IMG/VR virus record: IMGVR_UViG_3300030108_006260
Location: 70,855 to 134,854 of that record
Direction: 5' to 3' (one strand)
DNA: 64,000 bases
Source: a virus
In this document: piece after piece, positions 46,187 through 56,000 of the stretch
Numbering within the stretch: the stretch's first letter is position 1
Layout of the letters: each line of letters starts with the position of its first letter
The notes under the pieces: model-generated
What the model saw: only the letters and a program-made list of their open reading frames with translations
What the model was told of the DNA's origin: nothing
Databases searched by the model: none
Made by a program: the position numbers and the translations under genes

Positions 46187-48355
46187 TCAATTCCCTAGTA
46201 AGTTCCAACAGTATTCGAGCTGTCCTTCTCTAAGGAGAGAGACCGCCTTTTTTAGTGAGACAATGTCTCCCTTGCCAGACTTTACAAGAACAAAGTTACG
46301 GTCCCCTATCACGTATAGGTTTCCAGTAAAATCAAAAGTTCCGTCCTTAGAAATGGAGGGAGATTTTCCTGTACTGTCGTACAGAGCTGATCCAGGAGAA
46401 AGACTAAGTACCCTAAGCGTGTTGTCTAGAGGGGACCTTGTGCTCCTAACAAAAGGACGAGTAGACTTAATATCGCTACCTGGCATCATAATACCATTGT
46501 TATCTGAAATAAAGTACAGGTCTCCGCCAGGATAAATTCCTGCACATGATTGTATAACTTTCGTGTCCTTTATAAGGTTGAACTTCTTCTTTGATCCTGC
46601 CGGGTGTTTTACTACAACATATCTGTTGTCCGCGTTGAGGACAGCAAAAGACGTACATGAGTCAGAAATTATACCAACAACATCTGAGGAGGGAGAATGT
46701 TCTGTCAGATAGGAACTTGTTAGAACCTCTGCATTGTTGTTCTGGTATACAGCTGTAACAAATGCCTTAGTCTCTACGATTAGGTCAAATCTGTTTCGCC
46801 TGCTAGGCGGCTCCTGTATTCTCGATATCTTGGAGTTTTTTGACATTACCCAGGAGGATGCTTCTGACATGTCAAGAGTGGGAGAGGGACAATCATCCGA
46901 TAGCACTGTCCCTCTGTCGTCGGAGAAAGGTAAAAGCTCTTTTAGATGCTTAACTATTACCCCATCTATGTCAGAAAGGGAGTCTTTTATGGAGTAAAGC
47001 TCTTCTTTTATGCCAGAGATACTCTCAGACACCTCATCCTTGTTCATTAGAGCAAGTCGATGAACTTTCATGTTCAAAACATGCTGAGCCTGTTCCTCGC
47101 TAATGGACAAGGCAGAAGACATAGCCTCCCTCATCGCAGATAGGGAGGAATGCGAGGACCGTAGCACTTCATATACGTGGTCCAGATTTTTAATTGCAGA
47201 TAGTACAGCCCTGGCCTTAAGAAGTTTTTCTTTAGCCAAAGAAAACTCCCTGCGCAGCCTCAACTTCTCTACTGTTCTCCTAAAAGAGACGAACTCCTCA
47301 AACAGTCTAAATAGTCCTCCTTGAAAAAGGTTATCCTCGCAGAGGGAATTGTCCTCCTCTTCTTTTTGAACTACGTAGAAACTGTAGTTCTGAGTAGTGT
47401 GAAGTTCTGGAATTACTCTATCCCGTATAACTACAGGATCCTTGAATCCTATGTACACTCGGACACCCGAAGACGAAGTAGCATCTGAGCAAAATTCGAT
47501 GAGACTATCGTCAGCAAGTGACCTCATTTTCTTGAGGAAAGATGATAGGTTGAATCCGGGAGCCAGGTCGTTTACAACAAGAAGAGGAGTGTCTTCTGTG
47601 TAATCAAAAGAGTAGTTACACCTGTAGTGTAGAGTCCCTTTCCCGGTTTTATACAGATCCGTAACGTCCTCAGAGGAAGACAATAAAACTCCCTGTCCGT
47701 AATCAGGGCCAGGCATGTTCTTTACTATCGATCCGATCCTAGGATTTTCCTTCTTAATAAAATAGATCAGGCATCGAACAAGTTCGCGTAAGTTGTGAGG
47801 AGGTACCGAAGCACGTAGACCTACTCCAATACCGGAAGATCCATTAAGAAGTAGAAGAGGAATACGTGAGGGTAAAACCAGTGGCTCTTTTCTATCACCC
47901 GAGTAGTTGTCTATAAGACTAGCAACTTCTATGTCCTTAAATAGAGAAGAAGCTAAGGGACTCAGGCGAGCTTCTGTATACCTCATAGAGGCAGCCGAAT
48001 CTGTAGGACCTCCGAAGTTTCCGTGTCCCTCCACAAGAGGGTATCTATCTCCAACCATGTTAACCATGGTCTGATAAATCGAGGCATCACCGTGCGGATG
48101 GAAGTTACCCATCACATCGCCAACGATCTTAGCACTTTTCTTGAAACCCGTAGACAGTCTAAGCTCGTGCATTGCCCAGAGTATCCTACGCTGTACAGGC
48201 TTCAGACCATCCCTGACATCCGCCACAGCGCGATCCAAAATGACATAGGATCCATAGGTCTTCATAGCCTCAGATGAGAATGAAGAAACGTCGGAAGACC
48301 TGATTATTCCGACGTTTCTTTTGTTGTTGCGGCGCTTACGTTTACGTCCTGCCAT
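46187..48355 (-). CDS. Type IIA topoisomerase subunit A (ParC/GyrA-like)
   Basis: 722 residues. The breakage-reunion domain carries [29 protein letters not shown] and the active Tyr in [11 protein letters not shown] (about 125). A coiled coil follows, and then a short C-terminal beta-propeller-like part. It cuts both DNA strands and passes another duplex. Its ATPase partner is at 50560, about 2 kb upstream in transcription. Phage topoisomerases help origin firing and untangling of long replicating DNA. The basic N-terminus ([14 protein letters not shown]) is unusual. Confidence 0.93.
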   Translation of the reverse strand: MAGRKRKRRNNKRNVGIIRSSDVSSFSSEAMKTYGSYVILDRAVADVRDGLKPVQRRILWAMHELRLSTGFKKSAKIVGDVMGNFHPHGDASIYQTMVNMVGDRYPLVEGHGNFGGPTDSAASMRYTEARLSPLASSLFKDIEVASLIDNYSGDRKEPLVLPSRIPLLLLNGSSGIGVGLRASVPPHNLRELVRCLIYFIKKENPRIGSIVKNMPGPDYGQGVLLSSSEDVTDLYKTGKGTLHYRCNYSFDYTEDTPLLVVNDLAPGFNLSSFLKKMRSLADDSLIEFCSDATSSSGVRVYIGFKDPVVIRDRVIPELHTTQNYSFYVVQKEEEDNSLCEDNLFQGGLFRLFEEFVSFRRTVEKLRLRREFSLAKEKLLKARAVLSAIKNLDHVYEVLRSSHSSLSAMREAMSSALSISEEQAQHVLNMKVHRLALMNKDEVSESISGIKEELYSIKDSLSDIDGVIVKHLKELLPFSDDRGTVLSDDCPSPTLDMSEASSWVMSKNSKISRIQEPPSRRNRFDLIVETKAFVTAVYQNNNAEVLTSSYLTEHSPSSDVVGIISDSCTSFAVLNADNRYVVVKHPAGSKKKFNLIKDTKVIQSCAGIYPGGDLYFISDNNGIMMPGSDIKSTRPFVRSTRSPLDNTLRVLSLSPGSALYDSTGKSPSISKDGTFDFTGNLYVIGDRNFVLVKSGKGDIVSLKKAVSLLREGQLEYCWNLLGN

Positions 48356-48384
48356 ACACTTTACTATGCCTAGGGTTAAAAGTA

Positions 48385-48416
48385 AGCTACCTCTTCCTAC
48401 TAAAGGAAGGGTAGCT
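48385..48416 (-). terminator. Intergenic hairpin, probable terminator
   Basis: Imperfect 12-bp stem agctacctcttcc/ggaagggtagct followed on the minus strand by TACTTTTAAC. Lies between the hydroxylase-like gene and the topoisomerase A gene. Confidence 0.55.
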
Positions 48417-48437
48417 GTTCTGTTATCGGAAAGGCGA

Positions 48438-48950
48438 CTACCGGCGAGGCGTTGGCCTGCCGTCCTTACTGTAGTTATACTTTACACGAGTACCTAGAAT
48501 GTAATCCCAGAGAGGAACAACCACATTATAGTTAGCGTGCTGGTTTGTTCCCATGTGGTGATCATAGTGCCATCGAAGGTACTTCTTAGCCCATTTAGGA
48601 TGAGTATGGGCATAGTGATGAACTAGGTAATACACTATGGTCCACAGAACCATTCCTGCATACACCCATGGAAAAACAAAGAACACAGGTGAAAAGACAA
48701 CAACAAGTAGAGTAAGACCAAGAACTTCTTTTACCCTACTATTCCAAGTAAAAAAAGAATCCGAATAATCTTTGTCGAAGAATCCGTTTTTACGGGAGCT
48801 TCTATGATGACTGTGCCAGTGAAAAGAAAAAGGACTTCCCTTCCTCATCCCCCACGCATGTAGAAAGTACTTATGAGCAACCCACTCTACTAGGTTACCA
48901 GAAATCATACCAACAAATAGACAAAAAATAGGCCAATAAAACGTATCCAT
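48438..48950 (-). CDS. Fatty acid hydroxylase / sterol desaturase family
   Basis: 170-residue membrane di-iron enzyme. His boxes: H26-x4-H31, HWHSHH (44-49), then HHYAHTHP and [10 protein letters not shown], all typical of the family, with hydrophobic helices at about 5-25 and 78-108. Family members hydroxylate or desaturate lipids, including carotenoids and sphingolipid or lipid A chains. The size fits short bacterial forms. An unusual phage gene that suggests alteration of host lipids. AGGAG lies about ten bases before the ATG. Confidence 0.85.
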   Translation of the reverse strand: MDTFYWPIFCLFVGMISGNLVEWVAHKYFLHAWGMRKGSPFSFHWHSHHRSSRKNGFFDKDYSDSFFTWNSRVKEVLGLTLLVVVFSPVFFVFPWVYAGMVLWTIVYYLVHHYAHTHPKWAKKYLRWHYDHHMGTNQHANYNVVVPLWDYILGTRVKYNYSKDGRPTPRR

Positions 48951-49592
48951 TCAGTATACTCCTAGAAATGCCTGCTGTATGGCTACTAGCCATTTATTCC
49001 ATTCCTTCGATTGGTCTTCAGAGTTAGTTTTACGCACACCTATAGTAAAAAGTATGTGCTTATCTACAGACCCCGACTCTCTAAAGTAGTTGTAGAGAGA
49101 AGGTTCTGTTATGAGGTGACGAAGGCTGCGTACGTAGTCTGTGTCCCTGACGTAGAATCCAATATAGCCCTGAGACTGGGATGTGCCTGCCTCTTCCCAG
49201 AACGATTCGTAGTTTTCCCAGGGAATCCTATAGTCTTTGTTTTTAAATAAAAACTTCTCTCCCGTCTCTACGTCAGATACGGGTAGCCCACGAGTTCGTA
49301 TCACTTCAGAATCAGAAGATATCTTCTTCCATATAGGCTCAAATTCTTCTACAGAGGAAAAATGTCCCTCACAAGAGGGAGTTGTGCTTATTCTTCTAAG
49401 GTGAAGGTAATCAACCAGGGGCTGTAGGGCAGGATCTACTGTTTTGTCAAAATCAGGGGATAGATTTGGTACCACCCTCTTGCGTGGACCATGATAATAC
49501 CATGATTCGTCTTTGTTAGAGTAGTACCATCGTCTACTTGGATATCTCCTAGTAGGAATGACAGAGGCACTTAGATTTGACCGTGTTTTCAC
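48951..49592 (-). CDS. Hypothetical protein
   Basis: Unrecognised 213-residue protein. The N-terminal 40 residues are Arg/Tyr/Trp-rich and basic (RRYPSRRWYYSNKD). The rest is alpha/beta with a STTPSCEGHF motif. GTG start. Directly upstream of the hydroxylase-like gene with no gap, so probably in the same operon. Confidence 0.65.
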   Translation of the reverse strand: MKTRSNLSASVIPTRRYPSRRWYYSNKDESWYYHGPRKRVVPNLSPDFDKTVDPALQPLVDYLHLRRISTTPSCEGHFSSVEEFEPIWKKISSDSEVIRTRGLPVSDVETGEKFLFKNKDYRIPWENYESFWEEAGTSQSQGYIGFYVRDTDYVRSLRHLITEPSLYNYFRESGSVDKHILFTIGVRKTNSEDQSKEWNKWLVAIQQAFLGVY

Positions 49593-49647
49593 TTCTTACT
49601 CTTAGTAAAGCAAAGTAACTAGCCAGGTTAAGTTGCCTTTATATTTA

Positions 49648-49722
49648 TGGAGCTTCGTATCGGAATCGAACCGATTTCTCCGGGTTACAAATCCGGTGCA
49701 TCGCCAGCAATGCTTACAAAGC
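49648..49722 (-). tRNA. tRNA-Thr(UGU)
   Basis: Acceptor GCTTTGT/ACGAAGC with one G-U pair, anticodon loop TTTGTAA, CCA encoded. It stands alone, far from the tRNA island. Confidence 0.95.
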
Positions 49723-49731
49723 AGTAGTGTA

Positions 49732-49881
49732 CTAAATTCCGTAGGACCTAGTACCAGAAATAATAGATCTATCTATGTACGCCTTTTTGTTACCTAGGAT
49801 AACTACGGACCTCTTTTTAGAAGTGATCCGGGAAGGAGAGTACAGAGACATTAACATAAGGTGCTGAAAAGGTTTACGCAT
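49732..49881 (-). CDS. Small basic hypothetical ORF
   Basis: 49 residues (MRKPFQHLMLMSLYSPSRIT...). No Shine-Dalgarno. The ATG would lie only about five bases after the predicted transcription start of the 49.9 kb promoter, so it could be leaderless or non-coding. It lies just before tRNA-Thr. Apart from this, 49723-49928 holds only the promoter. Confidence 0.35.
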   Translation of the reverse strand: MRKPFQHLMLMSLYSPSRITSKKRSVVILGNKKAYIDRSIISGTRSYGI

Positions 49882-49893
49882 GAGTATCAGGAA

Positions 49894-49923
49894 ATCCTAG
49901 CACAAGGTAGCCCTTGAAGTCAA
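49894..49923 (-). promoter_or_regulatory. Sigma-70-like promoter
   Basis: The -35 is TTGACT (49918-49923), the spacer is 18 bases ending TTGTGC, and the -10 is TAGGAT (49894-49899). Very similar to the promoter at 6847-6876. Drives the small ORF and tRNA-Thr. Confidence 0.6.
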
Positions 49924-49928
49924 GTACT

Positions 49929-50555
49929 TTAATCGTGATACAGGCTTCTAAGAAGGGCCCTATCGTGGTCAGAGACCCTAAGCCTAGAAAAGTACCCTGA
50001 AGATGAAGTCGTAGGATACATGGCTGATGCCTCATAGGGATCATGGTCTAGACCGAGAGCGTGGTACATCTCGTGAGTAAGAACTTTGTCTAACATTTCC
50101 AGTGTACCCGTATTCCAAGTAGTAACCATGCACCTTAAAGATCCTCCAGAGTCACGGTAGTGACTTGCCCCTCCGTTAGAATCCGTCATCCAGGTACCAG
50201 ACTCAGATGCACCTGCTATCTCTACAGTTATTGCAGGGTCTAGTGCGTCTGAATAAATCAATGCCTGAAATCCAAGTCGGTTGTTAATCAGATCAATAAC
50301 AGAACGAGTAGCTTCCTCCGGATTTGCAGGAGGATAGGGGTTGCTCGTATCTGCGTACACTGTGAGGGGGAACTGATCCCTATCCCATGTAACAGGGGAG
50401 CAGTCCTTCGTGTAATCTAGTGATCCCGTAGGTGTTTCACAAGCAGTAAGAAGACCCGGCTCTTCATGAGTGGATATACCTACCACAAGTAAAATTACGG
50501 CAGCTAAAACAACAGCAGCAGCCAGAGCATACATTATTTTATTTCTAGTAGTCAT
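49929..50555 (-). CDS. Matrixin-like secreted or membrane-anchored metalloprotease
   Basis: 208 residues. N-terminal signal anchor (about 8-28), then a periplasmic or secreted domain with the full metzincin zinc motif HEMYHALGLDH (161-171) and a Met-turn in SAMYP (M179), as in matrixins. It probably cuts an outside protein. No propeptide cysteine switch was seen. In phages such proteases are rare. It may act on host envelope or secreted proteins. Coupled to the topoisomerase B gene by a short overlap region. Confidence 0.87.
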   Translation of the reverse strand: MTTRNKIMYALAAAVVLAAVILLVVGISTHEEPGLLTACETPTGSLDYTKDCSPVTWDRDQFPLTVYADTSNPYPPANPEEATRSVIDLINNRLGFQALIYSDALDPAITVEIAGASESGTWMTDSNGGASHYRDSGGSLRCMVTTWNTGTLEMLDKVLTHEMYHALGLDHDPYEASAMYPTTSSSGYFSRLRVSDHDRALLRSLYHD

Positions 50556-50559
50556 ATCA

Positions 50560-52419
50560 TTACCTAAGTCCTAAAAGCTCCTTACGAGAGGAAGAATCTG
50601 AGCCCATTAAAGACATAATGAACTCTGGATCTCTTTCTGTTAGGGAAATTTTCCAAAGCTTACGAGTGGACGGGTCCATGGCATAATGCCTAAGTTCGGG
50701 AGCAGATGCCTCTCCGTGTCCCTTAAGTCTACTTACACTGAGCTTATCCCTGGAAAGTCCGGACTGAGAAATAAGGTCGTCTATAGAGTGGGCGTAAAAT
50801 CTACTGTCCTTATGGGTTCCCACGAAAAGGGGGCTATCCACTACATAGACGTGTCCGTTTTCAATGAGTTCGGGTATCCATCGTACAATAAAGGTAAGTA
50901 CAAGGCTCACAATGTGTTGACCATCGGGATCTGCATCCATCAAGAGAAGGAGCCTCCCCACACGCATAGAAGACAAGTCTGCTTTCTTAGTCTTCGGGTC
51001 AATGTGAACTCCTAAAGCAATGAGTAGGGACGATATTTCCTCATTACCTAGAAGCTTAGCTAGAGTCCACTGCGCTGCGTTTGGTATTTTTCCTCGTAGA
51101 GGGAGAATTTCTTGATAGTCAGCATCCCGTGCTGACTTCGCGGATCCACCTGCCGAATCTCCCTCCACCACGAAAAGCTCACGGTCCTGAGGGGAACAGT
51201 GCATGCTCTCCACTAGCTTATCTGGAAGAATACCTCGCGCCGTTTTTTTCTTTGGGGCGGCTTTATTGGCAGCTGCTCGTAGCTTTTTATAGCTCTCACG
51301 AGCCTTTCTTAGCTGTAGAGCCCTAGAAACAAGAGATTCTGCCAACTTCTTGTTAGCATCAAAGTGTGCTTTTAGTCTAGGGTACAGGAATTCGTAAACT
51401 GAGTCGCGTACGTCAGAGTTGAGCAGCTTCTCTTTTGTTTGGCTCTTAAACTGAGGCTCAGATACAAGAACATGAATGCTAGCACACAGACCATCCACTA
51501 AATCCTTTTTATCAAGCTTCTTGGACTTGGAATAGGGTCTCAGAACTGCGTCAATTGCCTTAAGTGCACCATCAACATGAGTACCTCCTTCTCTAGTAGA
51601 AGAAGCGTTACATGCACTAAACCAGTTGTCACCAGCCGAATCATTGTCCGCCCACAAGAAAGCAGCAGTGATCGACTTATCCTCAGAGGAGAACTCTACA
51701 ACATCACTTAGAGGAGGAAGTTCCCCTGCTCTTTCTTCTACCATAGAAGAAAGACCTTTGCTAGTGAAGATTTTTTCCACTCCGTCAACAGACAGGTTGA
51801 TCTTTAACCCCGGACAAAGATGACTAGTCTCAGACAGCCACTGAGTTACATCAGCAACTGATATTACACTTTTACCAAAAATCTTGGTATCTGGCTTAAA
51901 CTCTATTCGAGTGCCGGACTTACCTCTTTTATTCAACTCCTTCTGTGGGGAAGGTTTAGAAGACGCAGGTGTTCCTCTCCCAAAGTCTACAGAGTAAGCC
52001 TTTCCTTTACGCCATACGGTAACACGTAGCCACTCACTCAGGGCATTCGTGGCTTTGAGACCTACTCCATGCAGGCCAGCAGAAACAGCGTAAGACTGTT
52101 TATTGAACTTTCCTCCTGCCTGTAGATTAGTAAAAACTGTTATTAAGGTGCTCTCTCCAGTCTTAGGATGTTTCTCTACAGGTATTCCTCTACCATCATC
52201 CTCTACAACAAAGGTCTGGGACCTTGTGTCAATTCCTATAGAAACAACAGAAGCGTGTCCCTCAAGGTGCTCATCTATGACGTTATCAACTACTTCTTTA
52301 AGTATCTGACGTACACCATCATGGTCCTGAGACCCGATGTACATTCCGGGCCGTTTCCTTACGTGCTCAAGATCCTCAAGGACTTGTATGCTGCTTGCGC
52401 TGTAGCTCTTTTTGGTCAT
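50560..52419 (-). CDS. Type IIA topoisomerase subunit B (ParE/GyrB-like)
   Basis: 619 residues. GHKL ATPase: RPGMYIG, DNVIDEHLEG, VEDDGRGIPV, GLHGVGLKATNALS and QTKEKLLNSDV with the catalytic Lys. TOPRIM: VEGDSAGGSAKSARD, PLRGKIPNAA and LLLMDADPDGQHI, which bind the metal ions. Length and lack of the GyrB insert resemble ParE. Works with the A subunit at 46187. Overlaps the SGNH gene stop by four bases. Confidence 0.94.
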   Translation of the reverse strand: MTKKSYSASSIQVLEDLEHVRKRPGMYIGSQDHDGVRQILKEVVDNVIDEHLEGHASVVSIGIDTRSQTFVVEDDGRGIPVEKHPKTGESTLITVFTNLQAGGKFNKQSYAVSAGLHGVGLKATNALSEWLRVTVWRKGKAYSVDFGRGTPASSKPSPQKELNKRGKSGTRIEFKPDTKIFGKSVISVADVTQWLSETSHLCPGLKINLSVDGVEKIFTSKGLSSMVEERAGELPPLSDVVEFSSEDKSITAAFLWADNDSAGDNWFSACNASSTREGGTHVDGALKAIDAVLRPYSKSKKLDKKDLVDGLCASIHVLVSEPQFKSQTKEKLLNSDVRDSVYEFLYPRLKAHFDANKKLAESLVSRALQLRKARESYKKLRAAANKAAPKKKTARGILPDKLVESMHCSPQDRELFVVEGDSAGGSAKSARDADYQEILPLRGKIPNAAQWTLAKLLGNEEISSLLIALGVHIDPKTKKADLSSMRVGRLLLLMDADPDGQHIVSLVLTFIVRWIPELIENGHVYVVDSPLFVGTHKDSRFYAHSIDDLISQSGLSRDKLSVSRLKGHGEASAPELRHYAMDPSTRKLWKISLTERDPEFIMSLMGSDSSSRKELLGLR

Positions 52420-52991
52420 AAAAGGGAGATGAATGGGTTTAATACTTCTTCTGTAAGTCTACTATAGGAAGGGTAGGTTAAGTGAACACCATCACGAAAC
52501 CGGTAGCGTCGTGACCTTACCGTACGACGGTACAAGTTAATCCAAGGAATGTTTAGTTCATCGAATATAACAGACTGTGCGTCTGATGTCCAAGAATGCC
52601 TAGTGTTTACTGGGGATCTGGATGACCAGAGAGGACCTATCCATACTATCTTCTTGGTTCCATAGGATCTCAAAAGCAAAACAAATCTAACTATACGATC
52701 TCTATATGCTTCGTAGTTAAGGTTACGATTGTTTCCTCCAAGAATAACAATAACTGTGTCATATCCTCGGGGGATGACATCGGGACGAGAGATGAAAGAA
52801 GAGGTGGACCACCCTGGTCTCGATTCTACTCGGGCACCAGGTAAAGACGAAGACTCTAAGAAATTACCAAGAGCCTGTACATGAGAGTCCCCTATTACCA
52901 AAGTAGAGGACCCAGACTGCTCTACCTGACCCGATACCTGGCAAGGAACTAATAGAATGCAGACTACGCATAGTTGCCGTAAGAATAACAA
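52416..52991 (-). CDS. Exported SGNH/GDSL hydrolase
   Basis: 191 residues. Signal peptide MLFLRQLCVVCILLVPCQVSG. Block I LVIGDSHVQ (nucleophile S36), block III GGNNRN (about 85) and block V DGVHLTYPS (about 167, catalytic D and H). SGNH enzymes remove acyl groups from lipids, sugars or polysaccharides, so this may act on an outer surface or periplasmic glycan. TTG start. Confidence 0.83.
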   Translation of the reverse strand: MLFLRQLCVVCILLVPCQVSGQVEQSGSSTLVIGDSHVQALGNFLESSSLPGARVESRPGWSTSSFISRPDVIPRGYDTVIVILGGNNRNLNYEAYRDRIVRFVLLLRSYGTKKIVWIGPLWSSRSPVNTRHSWTSDAQSVIFDELNIPWINLYRRTVRSRRYRFRDGVHLTYPSYSRLTEEVLNPFISLL

Positions 52992-53006
52992 AGTACTATC
53001 AATTCT

Positions 53007-56000
53007 CTAGTCTTCCACTTGAAATTCTGGACTAGTTTCAGCAATAACGTGCCAGGGAGTCCCAGATTGAAGCATGGAGTCCCACTCTTTACACCTATCA
53101 AAGATTGGCCTAAGTCCACTACCTACTCCATCCCACCCCAGCATGTGACCCCATCGTACACCAAAGTCGTAATCAATTTCCATGGGGACAATCATGTCAA
53201 TACCGAATTCCTCTTTAAGGAAAGAAGGAACTTGGTCTACCATCTTTTCCTGGAGAACGGATACTACCTCCTGAACCATGTCAAAGTCCATAGGAACTTC
53301 CATTGTGATAGCATCATGAACGCAGTTAATAATCTTATAGGGTCGATCATTTCTCTCTATCCAGTCCTGGATGGCCCAGGCACACAAAGCGGTAGTATCA
53401 CTACTCACTGCCTGTATGGGACTGTTACGTGCTCTTCTCTTAGCTCCATTCTCGTCCTGTTCAAACAGGTCTCTCAAGTGCCTAACTCTACCCATAGGAG
53501 TAGAAACGAACCCCATAGACTCAGCTTCTCGTTCGATGTCACTAAGCCACTGGCCTGCTCTCTCAAATTCATTAACGAAGGTACCCTGTAGCTTTAGGGC
53601 TTCGTCGGGTGTAATGCCCAGAAGAGAAGCCAGGGTCTTAAAGTGCTGACCATAGATAGATCCGAAACACAAACTCTTTGCCCTCTTACGTTCATCCCCC
53701 GTTACATCATAAACAGACTTCTGAAACATGATCGAGGCCACCTTCTTATGTATATCGGCCTCTGCTTTTACTCGATTACCTAGTTCTTCGTCCCCTGTAA
53801 GTTTATATTCGTCACGAAGATTTTTCATTTCGTGGAACAACCGGGCATACTGAGTGTCACCCGCAAGCTGAGCCCACCAACGAACCTCTGCCTGACCAAA
53901 GTCGCACTCTACAAGGATATGTCCAGGCGAAGCGCCATAAATAGACCTAATAGCTGCTTTGGCGTTGTTACCCTTTCCCTTGGGGAGCTGCTGGAGGTTT
54001 GGGTCCGAAGAATTGTGCACTACAATTCCATCTACAAGGAATGACCTAGTAGCAGGAACCTCTAGGTCGTACACCTTCTGTGCTCCCAACGATTCCACTC
54101 TAATGATTTCAAATGACTTCGAATTTGATTCTAACGCCCAGTGAACAAATTCAGCGGACTCGCCGTGCTCTGGCCCAACTGCCGAAGTTACTAGGGACTG
54201 TACCTTCCTGGTGATCCTAGCCGTCTTTCTGTTTCGGGCTTTATGTAATCTATGATAATCAGGTGAGGAGCACCCTTTTCTTCCGATCAAGTTATGATGA
54301 ATCTTAACAGGCTTCCAAAATGAGTCAAAGTCAAACCAGGAGGGCTTGAATACACCAAGGTGAATGGAATGCTTACGAATCTGATCTCTTTTTAGAGAGG
54401 ACCAAAAAAGCCATGAAAGATCTTGGTCATTAGATACCAACACTGAGTACTTCGTACTGTTACGGTCGGGCCTCTTACTACTGGATATAGAATGGTGAAT
54501 TCCCAAGCTAGAAAGGAGCAAACCTACTCCCTCTGCAAGTTGCCTGCTCTCGGTAGAAAGTCTAGGATCTCCAGATGAAGACCCCGCGTCCCCTTCAAAT
54601 AGACCCTTCAAAAAGGATCGTCTCTCAGACAAACCAGAAGAGAAAACAGATTCAGGAACTAAAGCATTCCTAGACTTGTACCCAAAACCGTTCTCGACTA
54701 GCCAACGAGATAAATCAACAGAACTACATTCCAGGGTAGGGGAACCGTTCTCGTAGTAAGAAAACTCTACCCCAAAGACTTCCTTCCACTCTGACGTGAG
54801 AAAATCTCTCAGGGGTTTTTCATCCCATCCCAGGGCAATGATAACCTTAGATGGAACCTTTCCCTTCCTGTTAGGTTCTTTCTTTGTTGGTCGTAGATTG
54901 TTGTATCCTATACACCCCTCAGCAACAAAGTGTCCGAGAAGGAATGCAACTCTGCTGTCCATAGTGGAGGGGAAGGTAGGAGTGTTGGATCGTCCTACAA
55001 TAGTAGAAGGGGGTGATAGAGTAGAATGATTTGATACATCAGGTCCCTCTCTACCAGAAATGTAGAGGTCGTCACCCTCTTTCAGGTTCTGTGCCTCCGT
55101 CCACTTTCCATCTGAGAATACACGATGAAGGGGTGAACATCGGAGCTTTTTCCCGTTAGATAAAGTGAATTCAAGTATTTCTTTAGTTCCAGCTTCCCAA
55201 GCAGACTTAACTTCTTGAATCCCACGATCAGTTTGTATCAGATCCCCAGGAACTACCTTTTCAATAGGAACGAGACCAGAGTCCGTAGCTATTCTTGTTC
55301 CAGCAGGAAGACAAGCCAAGCGCCCCGTTACTGTGCGAGTAGCATGGAATCTTGCGTGTATCTTACCGTCTTGTTTGTTATCTGGTTTGGATACCAATAT
55401 GTCGCTAACAGAGTCCAGGTACGAAGAGATCAGCTTATCTAGACCCGTATACTCCTTGTATAGAGAAACTACCGGATGTTTCTTGTAATGGTCAAGGTAG
55501 GCTTTATCAATCTGAGGCTCGTCCGTCTTCTTTGAAAAAGATATAGGCTCCAGTCCGCAAGCATCTACAAACAAACGAAGCTTGTGCTCCTTTTTACGGA
55601 GGGAGAAAACCCATGGCTTCTTTCCAAAAAGAGGAGTCATCCCTGCTGTCTTACTGTCCTTCTCAAGAAGGATCTCATTCGCTTTCTTGGCCTCTTCGGA
55701 AGCCTTTATTAAACCAGGTATCTCATTGTACCTTGAAATAATAGGAGAATCTTCTGACTTTAGATAGGACAACTGATCTACATCAGTAGCAAACCCATTT
55801 ATGCTCATCTTCGTAAGAAGATGAAAAATACGGCTATAAAACTTTTTAGCGAAAGGAACAGCTGAAGAGTACCCCTGCCTCTCTAGCCAGAGTCGGTAGA
55901 AGTCGAAGATCCTTCTCGTGATGTAGGCGTCTGTTCCTCCGTATTCAGAAAGACGGTCGAGAGAAAGATTCCAAAGGCTACCACCAGAGGCGCCAGAACG

